DNA from: Actinacidiphila acididurans
GTDB lineage: Bacteria > Actinomycetota > Actinomycetes > Streptomycetales > Streptomycetaceae
Reading direction: 5' to 3'
DNA: 38,701 nucleotides
NCBI RefSeq assembly: GCF_016918855.1
Contig: NZ_JADKYB010000041.1
Location: forward strand, 1 to 38,701
Shown here piece after piece: positions 31,495 to 38,701 of this stretch; the first letter of the stretch is position 1, and each line of letters opens with the position of its first letter. The notes below the pieces were generated by a model that did no database searches, was not told the origin of the DNA, and saw nothing but the letters and a program-made list of their open reading frames with translations. A program made the translations under genes and the position numbers.

Positions 31495-32835
31495 TCATTC
31501 GCGGAGGGTGCGGTCCTCCGCGAGGGCTGTCTCGGCGATGACCGCTTCCTCCGGCAGGCCCGGGGTCTCCCGGACGGCCTGTTCCGCGTCGGCGCGCTCG
31601 TGGGAAGGGCTCGCGTGGGCCTCTTCCTTGTCGGCGTCGTCCAGGGCGCGGTGGACCGTGCTCAGGACGAGGGGGGCCGCGGCGACCACGATCGCGCCCA
31701 GGACGAAGGGGACGTGGGTGTTGTAGTGCTCGACCAGCTTGCCCGCCACGTAGGGGGCCAGGCCGCCGCCGATGAAGCGGACGAATCCGTAGGTCGCCGA
31801 CGCCACCGGGCGGGGCACCGGGGCGATGCTCATGACGGCTGTCGTGACCAGGGTGTTGTTGGTGCCGATGAAGATGCCGGAGACGATCGTCGCGCCGATG
31901 ACGATGCCGGGGTGGCCCGGGAAGATGCCGATCACCAGCGTGTCGAGGGCCATCAGCACCATGTTCCCGTAGAGCGTGCGGGCCGTGCCGAAGCGGGCTT
32001 TGAGCGCCGGCGCGCCGAAGACCGCGAATATCGCGACGAGTACGCCCCAGCCGCAGAAGACGGCGCCGAGCCGCAGCGGCGACAGGTGCATCAGGAACGG
32101 GGCGTAGCCGAGGATGGTGAAGAAGCCCCAGTTGTACAGCAGCCCGGTGACGCTGGTGGTGGCGAGGCTGCGGTGGCGCAGCGCCTTGATCGGTTCGCTG
32201 ATGGAGGAGGGCTGCGCCGGCTTGGGCGTCGGAGGCAGCAGGATCGCGGTCGCCGCCAGCGCGATCAGCATGAGGACGGCGACGCCGAAGAACGGTCCGC
32301 GCCAGCTGACGTTGCCGAGCAGGCCGCCCAGCAGGGGACCGCTGGCGATGCCCACGCCGAGCGCGGTCTCGTAGAGCACGATCGCGCCCGCGAAGCCGCC
32401 GCTGGCCGCGCCGACGATCACCGCCAGCGAGGTGGCGATGAACAGGGCGTTCCCCAGGCCCCAGCCGGCCCGGAAGCCGACGATCTGCCCGATGGTGCCG
32501 CTGGCGCCGGCGATCGCCGAGAACACCACGATCAAGGTCAGGCCGGTGATCAACGTGCGTTTGGCGCCCAGCCGGCTGGAGACCCAGCCGGTCACGAGCA
32601 TCGCCACCGCCGTGACCACGAGGTAGCTGGTGAACAGCAGCTCCACCTGGCTCGGGCTGGCCTTCAGCTTGACGGCGAGCGACGGCAGGATCGGATCGAC
32701 CAGGCCGATCCCCATGAAGGAGATCACACAGGCGAACGCCACCGCCCAGACGGCCTTCGGCTGCCGGAACGGGCTCGCCGGTGCCGCGGTCTCGGTGCCT
32801 GCGGTCGGCCCACTGCTGTCGGGGGATCCGGTCAT
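31495..32835 (-). CDS. MFS multidrug efflux transporter
   Basis: This 446-residue protein has about 12 membrane segments. The segment PILPSLAVKLKASPSQVELLFTSY is typical of drug-proton antiporters of the Bmr/YceL group. GWVSSRLGAKRTLITGL is the MFS motif A, and VLYETALGVGIASGPLLGG matches the antiporter motif C (gxxxGPxxGG). The acidic C-terminal tail of about 55 residues is disordered. It is divergent from a MarR-type regulator gene with a shared operator-like palindrome, so it is probably induced by its own substrate. Confidence 0.86.
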   Translation of the reverse strand: MTGSPDSSGPTAGTETAAPASPFRQPKAVWAVAFACVISFMGIGLVDPILPSLAVKLKASPSQVELLFTSYLVVTAVAMLVTGWVSSRLGAKRTLITGLTLIVVFSAIAGASGTIGQIVGFRAGWGLGNALFIATSLAVIVGAASGGFAGAIVLYETALGVGIASGPLLGGLLGNVSWRGPFFGVAVLMLIALAATAILLPPTPKPAQPSSISEPIKALRHRSLATTSVTGLLYNWGFFTILGYAPFLMHLSPLRLGAVFCGWGVLVAIFAVFGAPALKARFGTARTLYGNMVLMALDTLVIGIFPGHPGIVIGATIVSGIFIGTNNTLVTTAVMSIAPVPRPVASATYGFVRFIGGGLAPYVAGKLVEHYNTHVPFVLGAIVVAAAPLVLSTVHRALDDADKEEAHASPSHERADAEQAVRETPGLPEEAVIAETALAEDRTLRE

Positions 32836-32883
32836 GCGTCTCTTCTTTCGGCGAGGGAACACGCACTGAGCGCCTTCGCCCGA

Positions 32884-32910
32884 AAATCATATAGGGGCTC
32901 TATATAGATT
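32884..32910. promoter_or_regulatory. MarR-type operator between exporter and regulator
   Basis: AATC-ATATAG-gggct-CTATAT-aGATT is an inverted repeat with one bulged base. It is strikingly AT-rich for this genome and lies between the divergent MFS and marR starts. MarR proteins bind such palindromes over their own promoters. Confidence 0.65.
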
Positions 32911-32956
32911 GCCAATGTACCTGGCGGAGAGGCGGCGGGTAGCTATGCTTCTGACC

Positions 32957-33469
32957 ATGAGCAGGCCCACTCCCACCTCAGAGAACGGGCGCACCGACAG
33001 CTCGCTGCGGACCGCCGACGCGGTGTACGGACTGCTCTCCTCGCTGATCTTTCGCGGATCGCGCGAGCTGAGCCTCACCTCCATCGGGACGCTGAGCACC
33101 CTCGACCGCACCGGGCCGCGCCGCATCACCGACCTCGCGGCGATCGCCGGCATCACCCAGCCCTCCGTGACCTCGCTCGTCAGCGGCCTGGAGCGGGCCG
33201 GCTACGTCGAACGCCGCGGCGACCCGGCCGACCGGCGCGTCGTCCTGGTCGCCCTCACTCCCGAGGGCTCCGCCTTCCTGCACGCGCACCGCCGGGCCCG
33301 CGTGGAGTCCTTCGCCGGGCTCGTCGGACAACTGCCGGAGGCCGAGGCGGCCGCCCTGGCCGCCGCCGTCCCCGCCCTGGAACACCTGCGCGACCTCGGC
33401 GCCAGGACCCGCGACCCCGGCGCTCCCCTCACCGCGGCCCAGGACCCGGCGCCGGAGCCCGCCGCTTGA
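32957..33469 (+). CDS. MarR family transcriptional regulator
   Basis: This 170-residue winged-helix protein has the MarR core: RRITDLAAIAGITQPSVTSL (recognition helix), VSGLERAGYVER, and the wing RRGDPADRRVVLVALTPEG. The DPxDRR signature of the family is intact. Flanking helices form the dimer interface; the C-terminal Ala/Pro tail is disordered. ATG 32957 is used, and ATG 32945 (closer to gcgggt) is possible. It is divergent from the efflux transporter it most likely represses. Its stop is 9 nt from the convergent arsM stop. Confidence 0.86.
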   Translation: MSRPTPTSENGRTDSSLRTADAVYGLLSSLIFRGSRELSLTSIGTLSTLDRTGPRRITDLAAIAGITQPSVTSLVSGLERAGYVERRGDPADRRVVLVALTPEGSAFLHAHRRARVESFAGLVGQLPEAEAAALAAAVPALEHLRDLGARTRDPGAPLTAAQDPAPEPAA

Positions 33470-33478
33470 CCGACCCGC

Positions 33479-34324
33479 TCAACGACCCGTGGCGAGCGGC
33501 TTCACCGCGCGCACGATCGCGGAGTGGAGGCCGTCGGCGACCGGGTGGGTGGGGGTGACGGTGATGTCCGTGAAGCCGGCGGCTGCCAGGCCCTCGCGGT
33601 ATTCGGTGAAGGAGAGGGCGCCGGCGATGCAGCCGGTCCATGCGCCGCGTTCGGCCCGCGCCTGAGGGGTCAGGGCGTCGTCGGCGACGACGTCGGAGAT
33701 GCCGAGCCGGCCGCCGGGGGTCAGGACGCGGAAGGCCTCGGCGAGGACGGCGGGCTTGTCGGTGGACAGGTTGATGACGCAGTTGGAGATCACGACGTCG
33801 ACGGTCTCCGCGGGAAGTGGGACCGCCTCGATGGTGCCCTTGAGGAACTCGACGTTGGTCGCCCCGGCCTTCTTCTGGTTCGCCAGCGCCAGGGCGAGCA
33901 TTTCGTCGGTCATGTCCAGGCCGTAGGCCTTGCCGGTGGGGCCGACGCGGCGGGCGGAGAGCAGGACGTCGATGCCGCCGCCGGAACCGAGGTCGAGGAC
34001 GCGTTCGCCGGCGCGGAGGTCGGCCACCGCGATGGGGTTGCCGCAGCCGAGGGAGGCGGCGACGGCCTCGGCGGGCAGGACGTCCCGGTCGGCGGGACCG
34101 TACAGGGCGGCGCCGAAGTTCTCGTCCACCTCGACGGCCTGCGGCCCGCAGCAGCCGCCGTCGTCGCCGCCCCCGCAACAGCCGTCGCCGTCGCTGCCGC
34201 CCACGGTGATCTTCAGGGCCGCCTCGGCGTAACGGCGGCGGACGGTTTCGCGTACTTCCTCACCCTCCTGCGCGTCCCCGCTCTCCCGTACGTCCCCGCG
34301 TACGTCGGCGATCTGCTCGCTCAT
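33479..34324 (-). CDS. arsM: Arsenite S-adenosylmethionine methyltransferase
   Basis: This 281-residue enzyme methylates As(III) using SAM and thiols. The SAM site is LDLGSGGGIDVLLSARRVG, followed by LDMTDEML. The conserved catalytic cysteines of ArsM are present: Cys94 (SLGCGNP), Cys182 (SNCVINLS) and Cys232 (GCIAGALS). An extra N-terminal cluster, CC (49-50) and CC (58-59) in a Gly/Asp-rich loop, is typical of bacterial ArsM. ATG 34324 has GGGAG at 7 nt. It is divergent from arsR with paired ArsR-like boxes in the 98-nt gap, so arsenic-inducible expression is expected. Confidence 0.92.
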   Translation of the reverse strand: MSEQIADVRGDVRESGDAQEGEEVRETVRRRYAEAALKITVGGSDGDGCCGGGDDGGCCGPQAVEVDENFGAALYGPADRDVLPAEAVAASLGCGNPIAVADLRAGERVLDLGSGGGIDVLLSARRVGPTGKAYGLDMTDEMLALALANQKKAGATNVEFLKGTIEAVPLPAETVDVVISNCVINLSTDKPAVLAEAFRVLTPGGRLGISDVVADDALTPQARAERGAWTGCIAGALSFTEYREGLAAAGFTDITVTPTHPVADGLHSAIVRAVKPLATGR

Positions 34325-34365
34325 CCCCTTGCTCCCTTCCATGGCACCGGCGTTGACCCGGCTGT

Positions 34366-34414
34366 ATCGACGTTCATTGATGCCACCTTGCGTCGTGGAT
34401 CGAAAAACGTCAAC
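34366..34414. promoter_or_regulatory. two ArsR-like boxes between arsM and arsR
   Basis: ATCGACGTTCATTGAT (34366-34381) and, inverted, GTTGACGTTTTTCGAT (34414-34399 on the minus strand) share GACGTTnWTnGAT. Each resembles the ArsR half-palindrome pattern ATCAA-N6-TTGAT. Their placement allows one to control each divergent promoter. Confidence 0.6.
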
Positions 34415-34422
34415 ATAGAAGC

Positions 34423-34812
34423 ATGTCGAAGCAGACGCAGACTCTTACGGTGCTCGGTCAGGACGACCAGGACGACGCCGCCTGCTGCCCGGTGATCACC
34501 GCGGCCCCGCTGGACGCGGAGCAGGCCGCCGGCCTGGCGCAGGTGTTCAAGGCGCTGGGCGACCCCGTACGGCTGCGGCTGCTGTCGATGATCGCCTCGC
34601 GGGAGGGCGGCGAGGTGTGCGTGTGCGAGCTGACCCCGGCCTTCGAGGTGTCCCAGCCGACGATCTCCCACCACCTGAAGCTGCTCCGCCAGGCCGGCCT
34701 GATCGACTGCGAACGCCGCGGCACCTGGGTGTACTACTGGGCCCTGCCCGCCACCCTGGACCGCCTCGCCGCCGTCCTCAGAGCGCCGCAGGCCGCCACG
34801 GTGAGCGCATGA
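34423..34812 (+). CDS. arsR: ArsR/SmtB family arsenic-responsive repressor
   Basis: This 129-residue winged-helix repressor has the metalloid-binding CVC in EVCVCEL at the start of the helix-turn-helix (EVSQPTISHHLKLLRQAGL). The wing is ERRGTWVYYW. A further CC pair at residues 21-22 could be a third ligand. As(III) binding releases the operator. The leader is only a few nt from the ArsR boxes, with no strong ribosome site. Its stop overlaps the aquaporin ATG (ATGA), making an arsR-aquaporin-arsC operon. Confidence 0.92.
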   Translation: MSKQTQTLTVLGQDDQDDAACCPVITAAPLDAEQAAGLAQVFKALGDPVRLRLLSMIASREGGEVCVCELTPAFEVSQPTISHHLKLLRQAGLIDCERRGTWVYYWALPATLDRLAAVLRAPQAATVSA

Positions 34813-35558
34813 CCGCCCCCGCGACGCTGCCGCGCCGGGCCGCCGCCGAGGCGATCGGAACCGCCGCGCTGGTGGCGGTCGTCGTCGGCTCGGGCATCCA
34901 GGCGACGCGGCTCTCGCACGACGTCGGCCTGCAACTGCTGGCCAACTCCCTGGCCACCGTCTTCGGCCTCGGCGTACTGATCGTCCTGCTCGGCCCGGTC
35001 TCGGGCGCCCACTTCAACCCGGTCGTCACGCTCGCCGCCCACGTCACCGGCCGGCGGAGCGGGGAGGGCCCGACCGTACGGGAAGTCGCCGCGTACGTAC
35101 CCGCCCAGGTCGCGGGCGCGATCGGCGGCGCCGTGCTGGCCGACGCGATGTTCGCCCGGCCCCTGGTGAGCTGGTCCACCCACGACCGCTTCGCCGGACA
35201 CCTGTGGCTGGGGGAGGTGGTGGCCACCGCCGGCCTGGTGCTGCTCGTCCTCGGCCTGGGCCGTACCGGCCGCGACCGCCACGCACCGGCCGCGGTCGCC
35301 GCGTACATCGGCGCCGCGTACTGGTTCACCTCCTCCACCAGCTTCGCCAATCCCGCCGTCACCATCGGCCGGGCGTTCACCGACACCTTCGCCGGGATCG
35401 CCCCCGCCTCCCTCGCGCCCTTCGTCGCCGCCCAGATCCTCGGCGCCGCGATCGGCGTGGCCCTGACCCAGCTCCTCTTCGGCCGGACCGCCCCCGCCCC
35501 GGCCCGGACGCCCCTCCCGGACGGCGAGGCCGAACTCGCCGCCACCGCCACCCCCTGA
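34809..35558 (+). CDS. Aquaporin-family (MIP) channel, probable arsenite channel
   Basis: This 249-residue protein has six membrane segments and the two half-helix motifs of aquaporins: NPV in AHFNPVVTLA and NPA in SFANPAVTIG. In arsenic operons such channels (AqpS type) let As(III) leave the cell after reduction of arsenate, replacing ArsB/Acr3 pumps. No pump gene is seen here, which supports that role. It starts inside the arsR stop and is followed by arsC at 30 nt. Confidence 0.87.
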   Translation: MTAPATLPRRAAAEAIGTAALVAVVVGSGIQATRLSHDVGLQLLANSLATVFGLGVLIVLLGPVSGAHFNPVVTLAAHVTGRRSGEGPTVREVAAYVPAQVAGAIGGAVLADAMFARPLVSWSTHDRFAGHLWLGEVVATAGLVLLVLGLGRTGRDRHAPAAVAAYIGAAYWFTSSTSFANPAVTIGRAFTDTFAGIAPASLAPFVAAQILGAAIGVALTQLLFGRTAPAPARTPLPDGEAELAATATP

Positions 35559-35588
35559 ACCTGAACCACCTCATCCGGAGAGCCCGCC

Positions 35589-36020
35589 GTGACCACCCCC
35601 GCCACCCCCGCGACGCCCGCCACCCGCCCGTCGGTGCTGTTCGTCTGCGTCCACAACGCCGGCCGCTCCCAGATGGCCGCCGCCTTCCTCACCCACCTCG
35701 CCGGCGACCGGGTCGAGGTCCGGTCGGCCGGCTCGACCCCGGCCGACGAGGTCAACCCGGCCGTGGTCGAGGCGATGAGCGAAGCCGGCATCGACATCTC
35801 GGCCGAGACCCCGAAGGTGCTGACCGTCGAGGCCGTCCAGGCGTCCGACGTGGTGATCACCATGGGCTGCGGCGACGCCTGCCCGGTCTTCCCGGGCAAG
35901 ACCTACCTCGACTGGCAGCTCGACGACCCCGCGGGGCGCGGCGTCGAGGCCGTCCGCCCGATCCGCGACGAGATCGAGCGGCGGGTACGGGACCTGATCA
36001 CGGAGATCACTGCCGCCTGA
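35589..36020 (+). CDS. arsC: Arsenate reductase, low-MW phosphatase type
   Basis: This 143-residue protein has the P-loop CX5R in FVCVHNAGRSQM (Cys20, Arg26). A downstream cysteine pair, GCGDACP (Cys94, Cys98), serves for intramolecular disulfide relay, and SAGSTPAD is present. This is the thioredoxin- or mycothiol-linked class of arsenate reductase. It makes As(III), the substrate for both ArsM and the channel. The GTG start has GGAGA upstream. It is the third gene of the arsR operon and converges on a lipoprotein gene. Confidence 0.9.
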   Translation: MTTPATPATPATRPSVLFVCVHNAGRSQMAAAFLTHLAGDRVEVRSAGSTPADEVNPAVVEAMSEAGIDISAETPKVLTVEAVQASDVVITMGCGDACPVFPGKTYLDWQLDDPAGRGVEAVRPIRDEIERRVRDLITEITAA

Positions 36021-36037
36021 GACCGCACGCCGAGGCG

Positions 36038-36607
36038 CTAGAAAGCGGCGAAAGCCACCTTCCGCCCGCGCGCGTCGAGGGGCTGCGGCGTGTCCAGTGC
36101 CGTCCCCTCGGCGCGGCTCGGCCCCCCGGCCGGCTCGAAGTGGAGCCAGTACCGGCCGGCCGGCAGGCCTTTGCCCGCCGGCAGCGGCTTGGTGGCCACC
36201 ACCTCGTGCGTCGCGACACGGATCCCGGTCGCGGCGGCCGGGAGCGGGCCGAAGGTCCAGCCGCTGTCGTCCGGCCCGGTCGAGTCGGTGTAGAAGCCGC
36301 TGCTCGGGTCCTTGTCGTCGAAACCGCACCCGCCGCCGCCCGCCGCCGGCCAGGTCGGGGACGACCGGTCCACCGGATGGCCGGGGTCCACCCCGGCCGG
36401 CACCAGCATCATGCACAGCTCGGACCCCTGCTCCCAGGCCCACAGCCCCCAGGCCGCGCCGCGGTACGTGCCGCCGTCCAGCTTGACGTACGGCGTGTGC
36501 GCCGGATCGGCCTGGGACGCCCGGCACCCGGAAAGAGCGGCGGCCGCAACTCCCGCGACAACGGCGAGGGCCGGCACCCGGCGGCGGACAAGTCGGCGTA
36601 TCGGCAC
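36038..36607 (-). CDS. Secreted lipoprotein of unknown function
   Basis: This 189-residue protein has a basic N-terminus and hydrophobic signal segment (VPALAVVAGVAAAALSGC) with lipobox ALSGC. The mature part has two further cysteines (ELCMM and GGGCGFDD) and blocks such as GTYRGAAWGLWAWEQG and LPAGRYWLHFEPAG. The latter looks like a beta-sandwich strand pattern, but I recognise no family. GTG 36607 follows GGGGGGAA. It is convergent with arsC, only 17 nt apart, and has no evident link to arsenic. Confidence 0.7.
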   Translation of the reverse strand: MPIRRLVRRRVPALAVVAGVAAAALSGCRASQADPAHTPYVKLDGGTYRGAAWGLWAWEQGSELCMMLVPAGVDPGHPVDRSSPTWPAAGGGGCGFDDKDPSSGFYTDSTGPDDSGWTFGPLPAAATGIRVATHEVVATKPLPAGKGLPAGRYWLHFEPAGGPSRAEGTALDTPQPLDARGRKVAFAAF

Positions 36608-36711
36608 GTGAGTTCCCCCCGGGTTTTCCGCACGTACGGACCTCGTACGGTACGACGCCCCGCCCTCCCCTGCGGTTCTGCGCCAGGCAAAGACGCGAGG
36701 CGGCGGAAGCG

Positions 36712-37722
36712 TCAGGCCGGGGACGCCGACGGAGGGGAGTCGAGGCGGGGCGCGAGGAGGTCGAGGCCGAGCGGGGTCGCCGTGTGGAGCACGTACTTGC
36801 CGGAGCGGTGGCTGGCCAGCAGGCCCGCGTCGCGCAGCACGCCGAGCTGGTAGCTGGCGCTGGGCAGGGAGACACCGACCGCCTCGGCGATCTCGGACGT
36901 GGTGCGTGCCTCCGTGCTCGCCGCCTCGGTCAGGACGGCGGCCCGGGTCCGGCCGAGCAGGCGGACCACGCCGTCCTCGGCGTGCGTACGGCACAGCGCC
37001 AGCGGGTCCTTGGCGACCGGGTAGACCAGCACCGGCGGCAGGTCGGGGTCGGCGAACGCGGTCGGCCGGCGCCAGCAGAAGTAGGAGGGCACCAGCAGTA
37101 ACCCCCGCCCGGCCAGGTGCAGATCGCGGTCCACCGGGTAGTCCACCGCCAGCACGGGCGCGGCCCAGGTGGCGAACGGCCGCAGCCCGGTGAGCAGTTC
37201 GCGGGTGCCGCCCTCCAGCAGGGCCCGGGCCCGCAGTGCCACGTCCTTGGCGACCGCGGCCCGTATCTGCGGCCAGTGCGGGGCCAGCAGCGCGTCGTGG
37301 TACGTGGTCAGCGCGCCCGTCACGTCGCCCAGCCCGCCGCGCCCGGCGACCACCGCGTAGGCGGCCGCGCCCGCCGCGCCGGTCGCCGCGAGCCGCGCCA
37401 GGTCACGTACCACTTGGGCGCGTGGGGTGGCGCGGACCGTCTCCAGGCCCGCGCCGAGTTCGGGGCCGGCCGGCGCCGGGGTCAGGAAGTCCGGGATGTA
37501 GCCGGCCGGCGGGATCAGCGCGCGCAGCACCGCCAGCGCGTCCCGGGCCTTGGGGTCGGCCCGCAGCCGCTGGTGCGCGCTGCGCCGCCAGTGGCCGAAG
37601 GCCAGCGGGCCCTGCCGGGTCTGCACCCGGCACACGCTGCACATCAGCTCCCACAGCGGGTCGGGCGCGCGGGCGACGCGAACGCGTTGCAGGTCCTCGG
37701 TCGTGAAATGGATACGCAGCAC
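36712..37722 (-). CDS. ArsR-type winged-helix regulator with DUF5937 domain
   Basis: This 336-residue protein starts with a large N-terminal region typical of DUF5937 (LRIHFTTEDLQRVRVA, DPLWELMCSV) spanning about 1-240. A C-terminal winged helix follows at about 250-325: TSEIAEAVGVSLPSASYQLG and LRDAGLLASHRSGKYVLH. Streptomycete members are transcription factors of unknown signal. No CVC metal site is visible. The GTG start has GGGAGGAG at 6 nt. An inverted repeat CGGAACA-gat-TGTTCCG lies about 110 nt upstream and may be its operator. Confidence 0.8.
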   Translation of the reverse strand: MLRIHFTTEDLQRVRVARAPDPLWELMCSVCRVQTRQGPLAFGHWRRSAHQRLRADPKARDALAVLRALIPPAGYIPDFLTPAPAGPELGAGLETVRATPRAQVVRDLARLAATGAAGAAAYAVVAGRGGLGDVTGALTTYHDALLAPHWPQIRAAVAKDVALRARALLEGGTRELLTGLRPFATWAAPVLAVDYPVDRDLHLAGRGLLLVPSYFCWRRPTAFADPDLPPVLVYPVAKDPLALCRTHAEDGVVRLLGRTRAAVLTEAASTEARTTSEIAEAVGVSLPSASYQLGVLRDAGLLASHRSGKYVLHTATPLGLDLLAPRLDSPPSASPA

Positions 37723-37827
37723 GGATCTCCTCCCGTGCGGCGGCCCACCACGGACCGCCGCGGTCCGGTGCGGGTCGTCAGGGCAGACGAGATCGGCCCG
37801 TACGGTGGTTGCGCGCTGCGCCGGCAG

Positions 37828-37844
37828 CGGAACAGATTGTTCCG
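37828..37844. promoter_or_regulatory. palindrome upstream of the DUF5937 regulator
   Basis: CGGAACA-gat-TGTTCCG (7-3-7, perfect) lies between the response-regulator stop and the regulator start. It could be an autoregulatory operator or, read on the minus strand, part of the response regulator's 3' end. Confidence 0.5.
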
Positions 37845-37872
37845 TGGACGGCCCGCCCCGTACTGCCGCCCT

Positions 37873-38559
37873 TCATCCGCGCGCCCATCGGTAGCACAGC
37901 TCCGGGCGTCCCACCTGGCCGTACTGCGGGGTGCGGACCGCCCGGCCGGTGTCGACGAGGTGTTCGAGGTAGCGGCGGGCGGTGATACGGGACACGCCGG
38001 CGGCCTGCGCGGCGGCGGTGGCGGTCAGGCCGTCGGCCGCGGCGTCGCGCAGGGCGGCGGTGACGGCCTCCAGCGTGGGATGGCTCAGGCCCTTGGGGAG
38101 ACCCGCCGGCCGCGGGGTGCGCAGGACGGCCAGGACCCGGTCCACGTCGTCCTGGCCGGACGCCTCGCTGTCGGCGGGCTCGCTGCGGTAGCGGGCCCAG
38201 CGCTCGAGGCGGTCCCGCAGCGAGGGGAAGGTGAACGGCTTGAGCAGGTACTGCACGACGCCCACCGAGACCGCCTGGCGGACCATGCCCAGCTCGCGGG
38301 CGGAGGTCACCGCGATCACGTCGGCGGTGTGCCCGGCCGCCCGCATGGTGCGCACCAGGTGCAGGCCGTGCCCGTCGGGGAGGTTGAGGTCGAGCAGGAC
38401 CAGGTCGACCGGCCGACGCTCCAGCAGCCTCAGCGCCGCCCCGCCGGTGTGCACGACACCGGCCACCTCGAATCCGGGCAGCCGCTCCACGTAGAGCCGG
38501 TGCGCCTCGGCGGCCACCGGATCGTCCTCGACCACCAGCACCCGGGCCCGGGGCGTCAC
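37873..38559 (-). CDS. CitB/DcuR-class response regulator
   Basis: This 228-residue protein has a receiver domain with the acidic pocket VVEDDP (Asp12, Asp13), the phospho-acceptor in VLLDLNLPDGHG, the switch threonine in AVTSARE, and the lysine in LLKPF. The C-terminal domain has a helix-turn-helix, AAAQAAGVSRITARRYLEHL, followed by a wing. This order (receiver, linker, HTH_CitB type) is that of regulators sensing C4-dicarboxylates or citrate. Its GTG start overlaps the stop of the upstream sensor gene (GTGA), so kinase and regulator form one operon. Confidence 0.85.
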   Translation of the reverse strand: MTPRARVLVVEDDPVAAEAHRLYVERLPGFEVAGVVHTGGAALRLLERRPVDLVLLDLNLPDGHGLHLVRTMRAAGHTADVIAVTSARELGMVRQAVSVGVVQYLLKPFTFPSLRDRLERWARYRSEPADSEASGQDDVDRVLAVLRTPRPAGLPKGLSHPTLEAVTAALRDAAADGLTATAAAQAAGVSRITARRYLEHLVDTGRAVRTPQYGQVGRPELCYRWARG

Positions 38560-38701
38560 CGGCTCACCCCCTGACCGGCCCCGGACGGATCGTAGGGGCC
38601 GGCGGGAGCGGTCGCGGTGGCGGGGGGAGGGGCTGGCTCGTGCCGTGCGGTGGCGGGGGGAGGGGCTGGCTCGTGCCGTGCGGGGGCGGGGGGGGGGGGG
38701 G
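38556..38701 (-). CDS. Sensor histidine kinase, C-terminal end (partial)
   Basis: The frame ends TGA at 38558-38556, inside the response regulator's GTG. The visible 47 residues are a low-complexity tail with the unit ARHEPAPPPAT repeated, ending DPSGAGQGVSR. No kinase motif lies in the window, so the identity is inferred from the response regulator downstream. The gene continues beyond the window. Confidence 0.55.
   Translation of the reverse strand, partial: PPPPAPARHEPAPPPATARHEPAPPPATATAPAGPYDPSGAGQGVSR
38614..38701 (+). repeat. 33-bp tandem repeat running into the window end
   Basis: Two perfect 33-nt units (38614-38646 and 38647-38679), beginning gcggtggcggggggagg and ending ctggctcgtgccgt, are followed by a degenerate third unit that turns into a long G run at 38700. 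The unit keeps the reading frame of the kinase tail. Confidence 0.85.

Noticed and set aside
34736..34807. Alternative plus-strand frames running through arsR and the aquaporin gene
   Set aside because: They are out of frame with clear CVC, NPV and NPA motifs and share no family features.

Overview
The window comes from a high-GC actinobacterium, almost certainly a Streptomyces or close relative. Support comes from the 5S rRNA, GTG/TTG starts and ATGA/GTGA overlaps, and a gene order that, from memory, matches the conserved Streptomyces block running from bdtA through bldN, rex and the hem genes to argS and lysS. Developmental regulators typical of streptomycetes are present: BldN, its anti-sigma factor RsbN, and BdtA. 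No tRNA gene, CRISPR array, insertion sequence or transposase was seen.

Layout. 1-180: end of an rRNA operon (5S rRNA and its terminator). 190-4668: HAD phosphatase, MFS exporter overlapping an AcuC-type deacetylase, a probable phosphatase, and BdtA. 4816-7627: the tiny ribosomal protein bS22, an epimerase-like protein and an acyltransferase, closed by terminators. 7645-11469 (minus): rsbN, bldN and a HAD-IB hydrolase. 11563-12693: glutaredoxin-like protein and a DEDDh exonuclease. 12825-18644: redox/tetrapyrrole block rex-hemA-[hemC relic]-hemD-hemB with a clear Rex operator. 18706-21657: a YkuD-like protein lacking its cysteine, a membrane protein and a PAS-PP2C phosphatase. 21837-25639: divergent argS and lysS, with two DnaA boxes and a leader hairpin between them. 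25710-29345 (minus): DUF2637 membrane protein and two tandem DUF3558 lipoproteins. 29718-32957: RtcB ligase, a convergently overlapping small protein, and an MFS exporter divergent from a MarR regulator. 33479-36020: arsenic group, arsM divergent from arsR-aquaporin-arsC. 36038-38701: lipoprotein, ArsR-type regulator, and a CitB-class response regulator with the tail of its sensor kinase.

The most notable observation is in the hem operon. Where hemC (hydroxymethylbilane synthase) should lie between hemA and hemD, only the 3' half of hemC survives, in frame but heavily substituted. The conserved substrate-binding arginine is a tryptophan, and the 5' half has been replaced by dispersed intergenic repeats. 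The remnant still ends in the TTGA overlap with hemD, and an uninterrupted frame links hemA to hemD. If this is right, the strain must carry a working hemC elsewhere.

Coordinates of genes with several in-frame starts were chosen by Shine-Dalgarno spacing. Family names rest on motifs recognised by eye; no database search was run.
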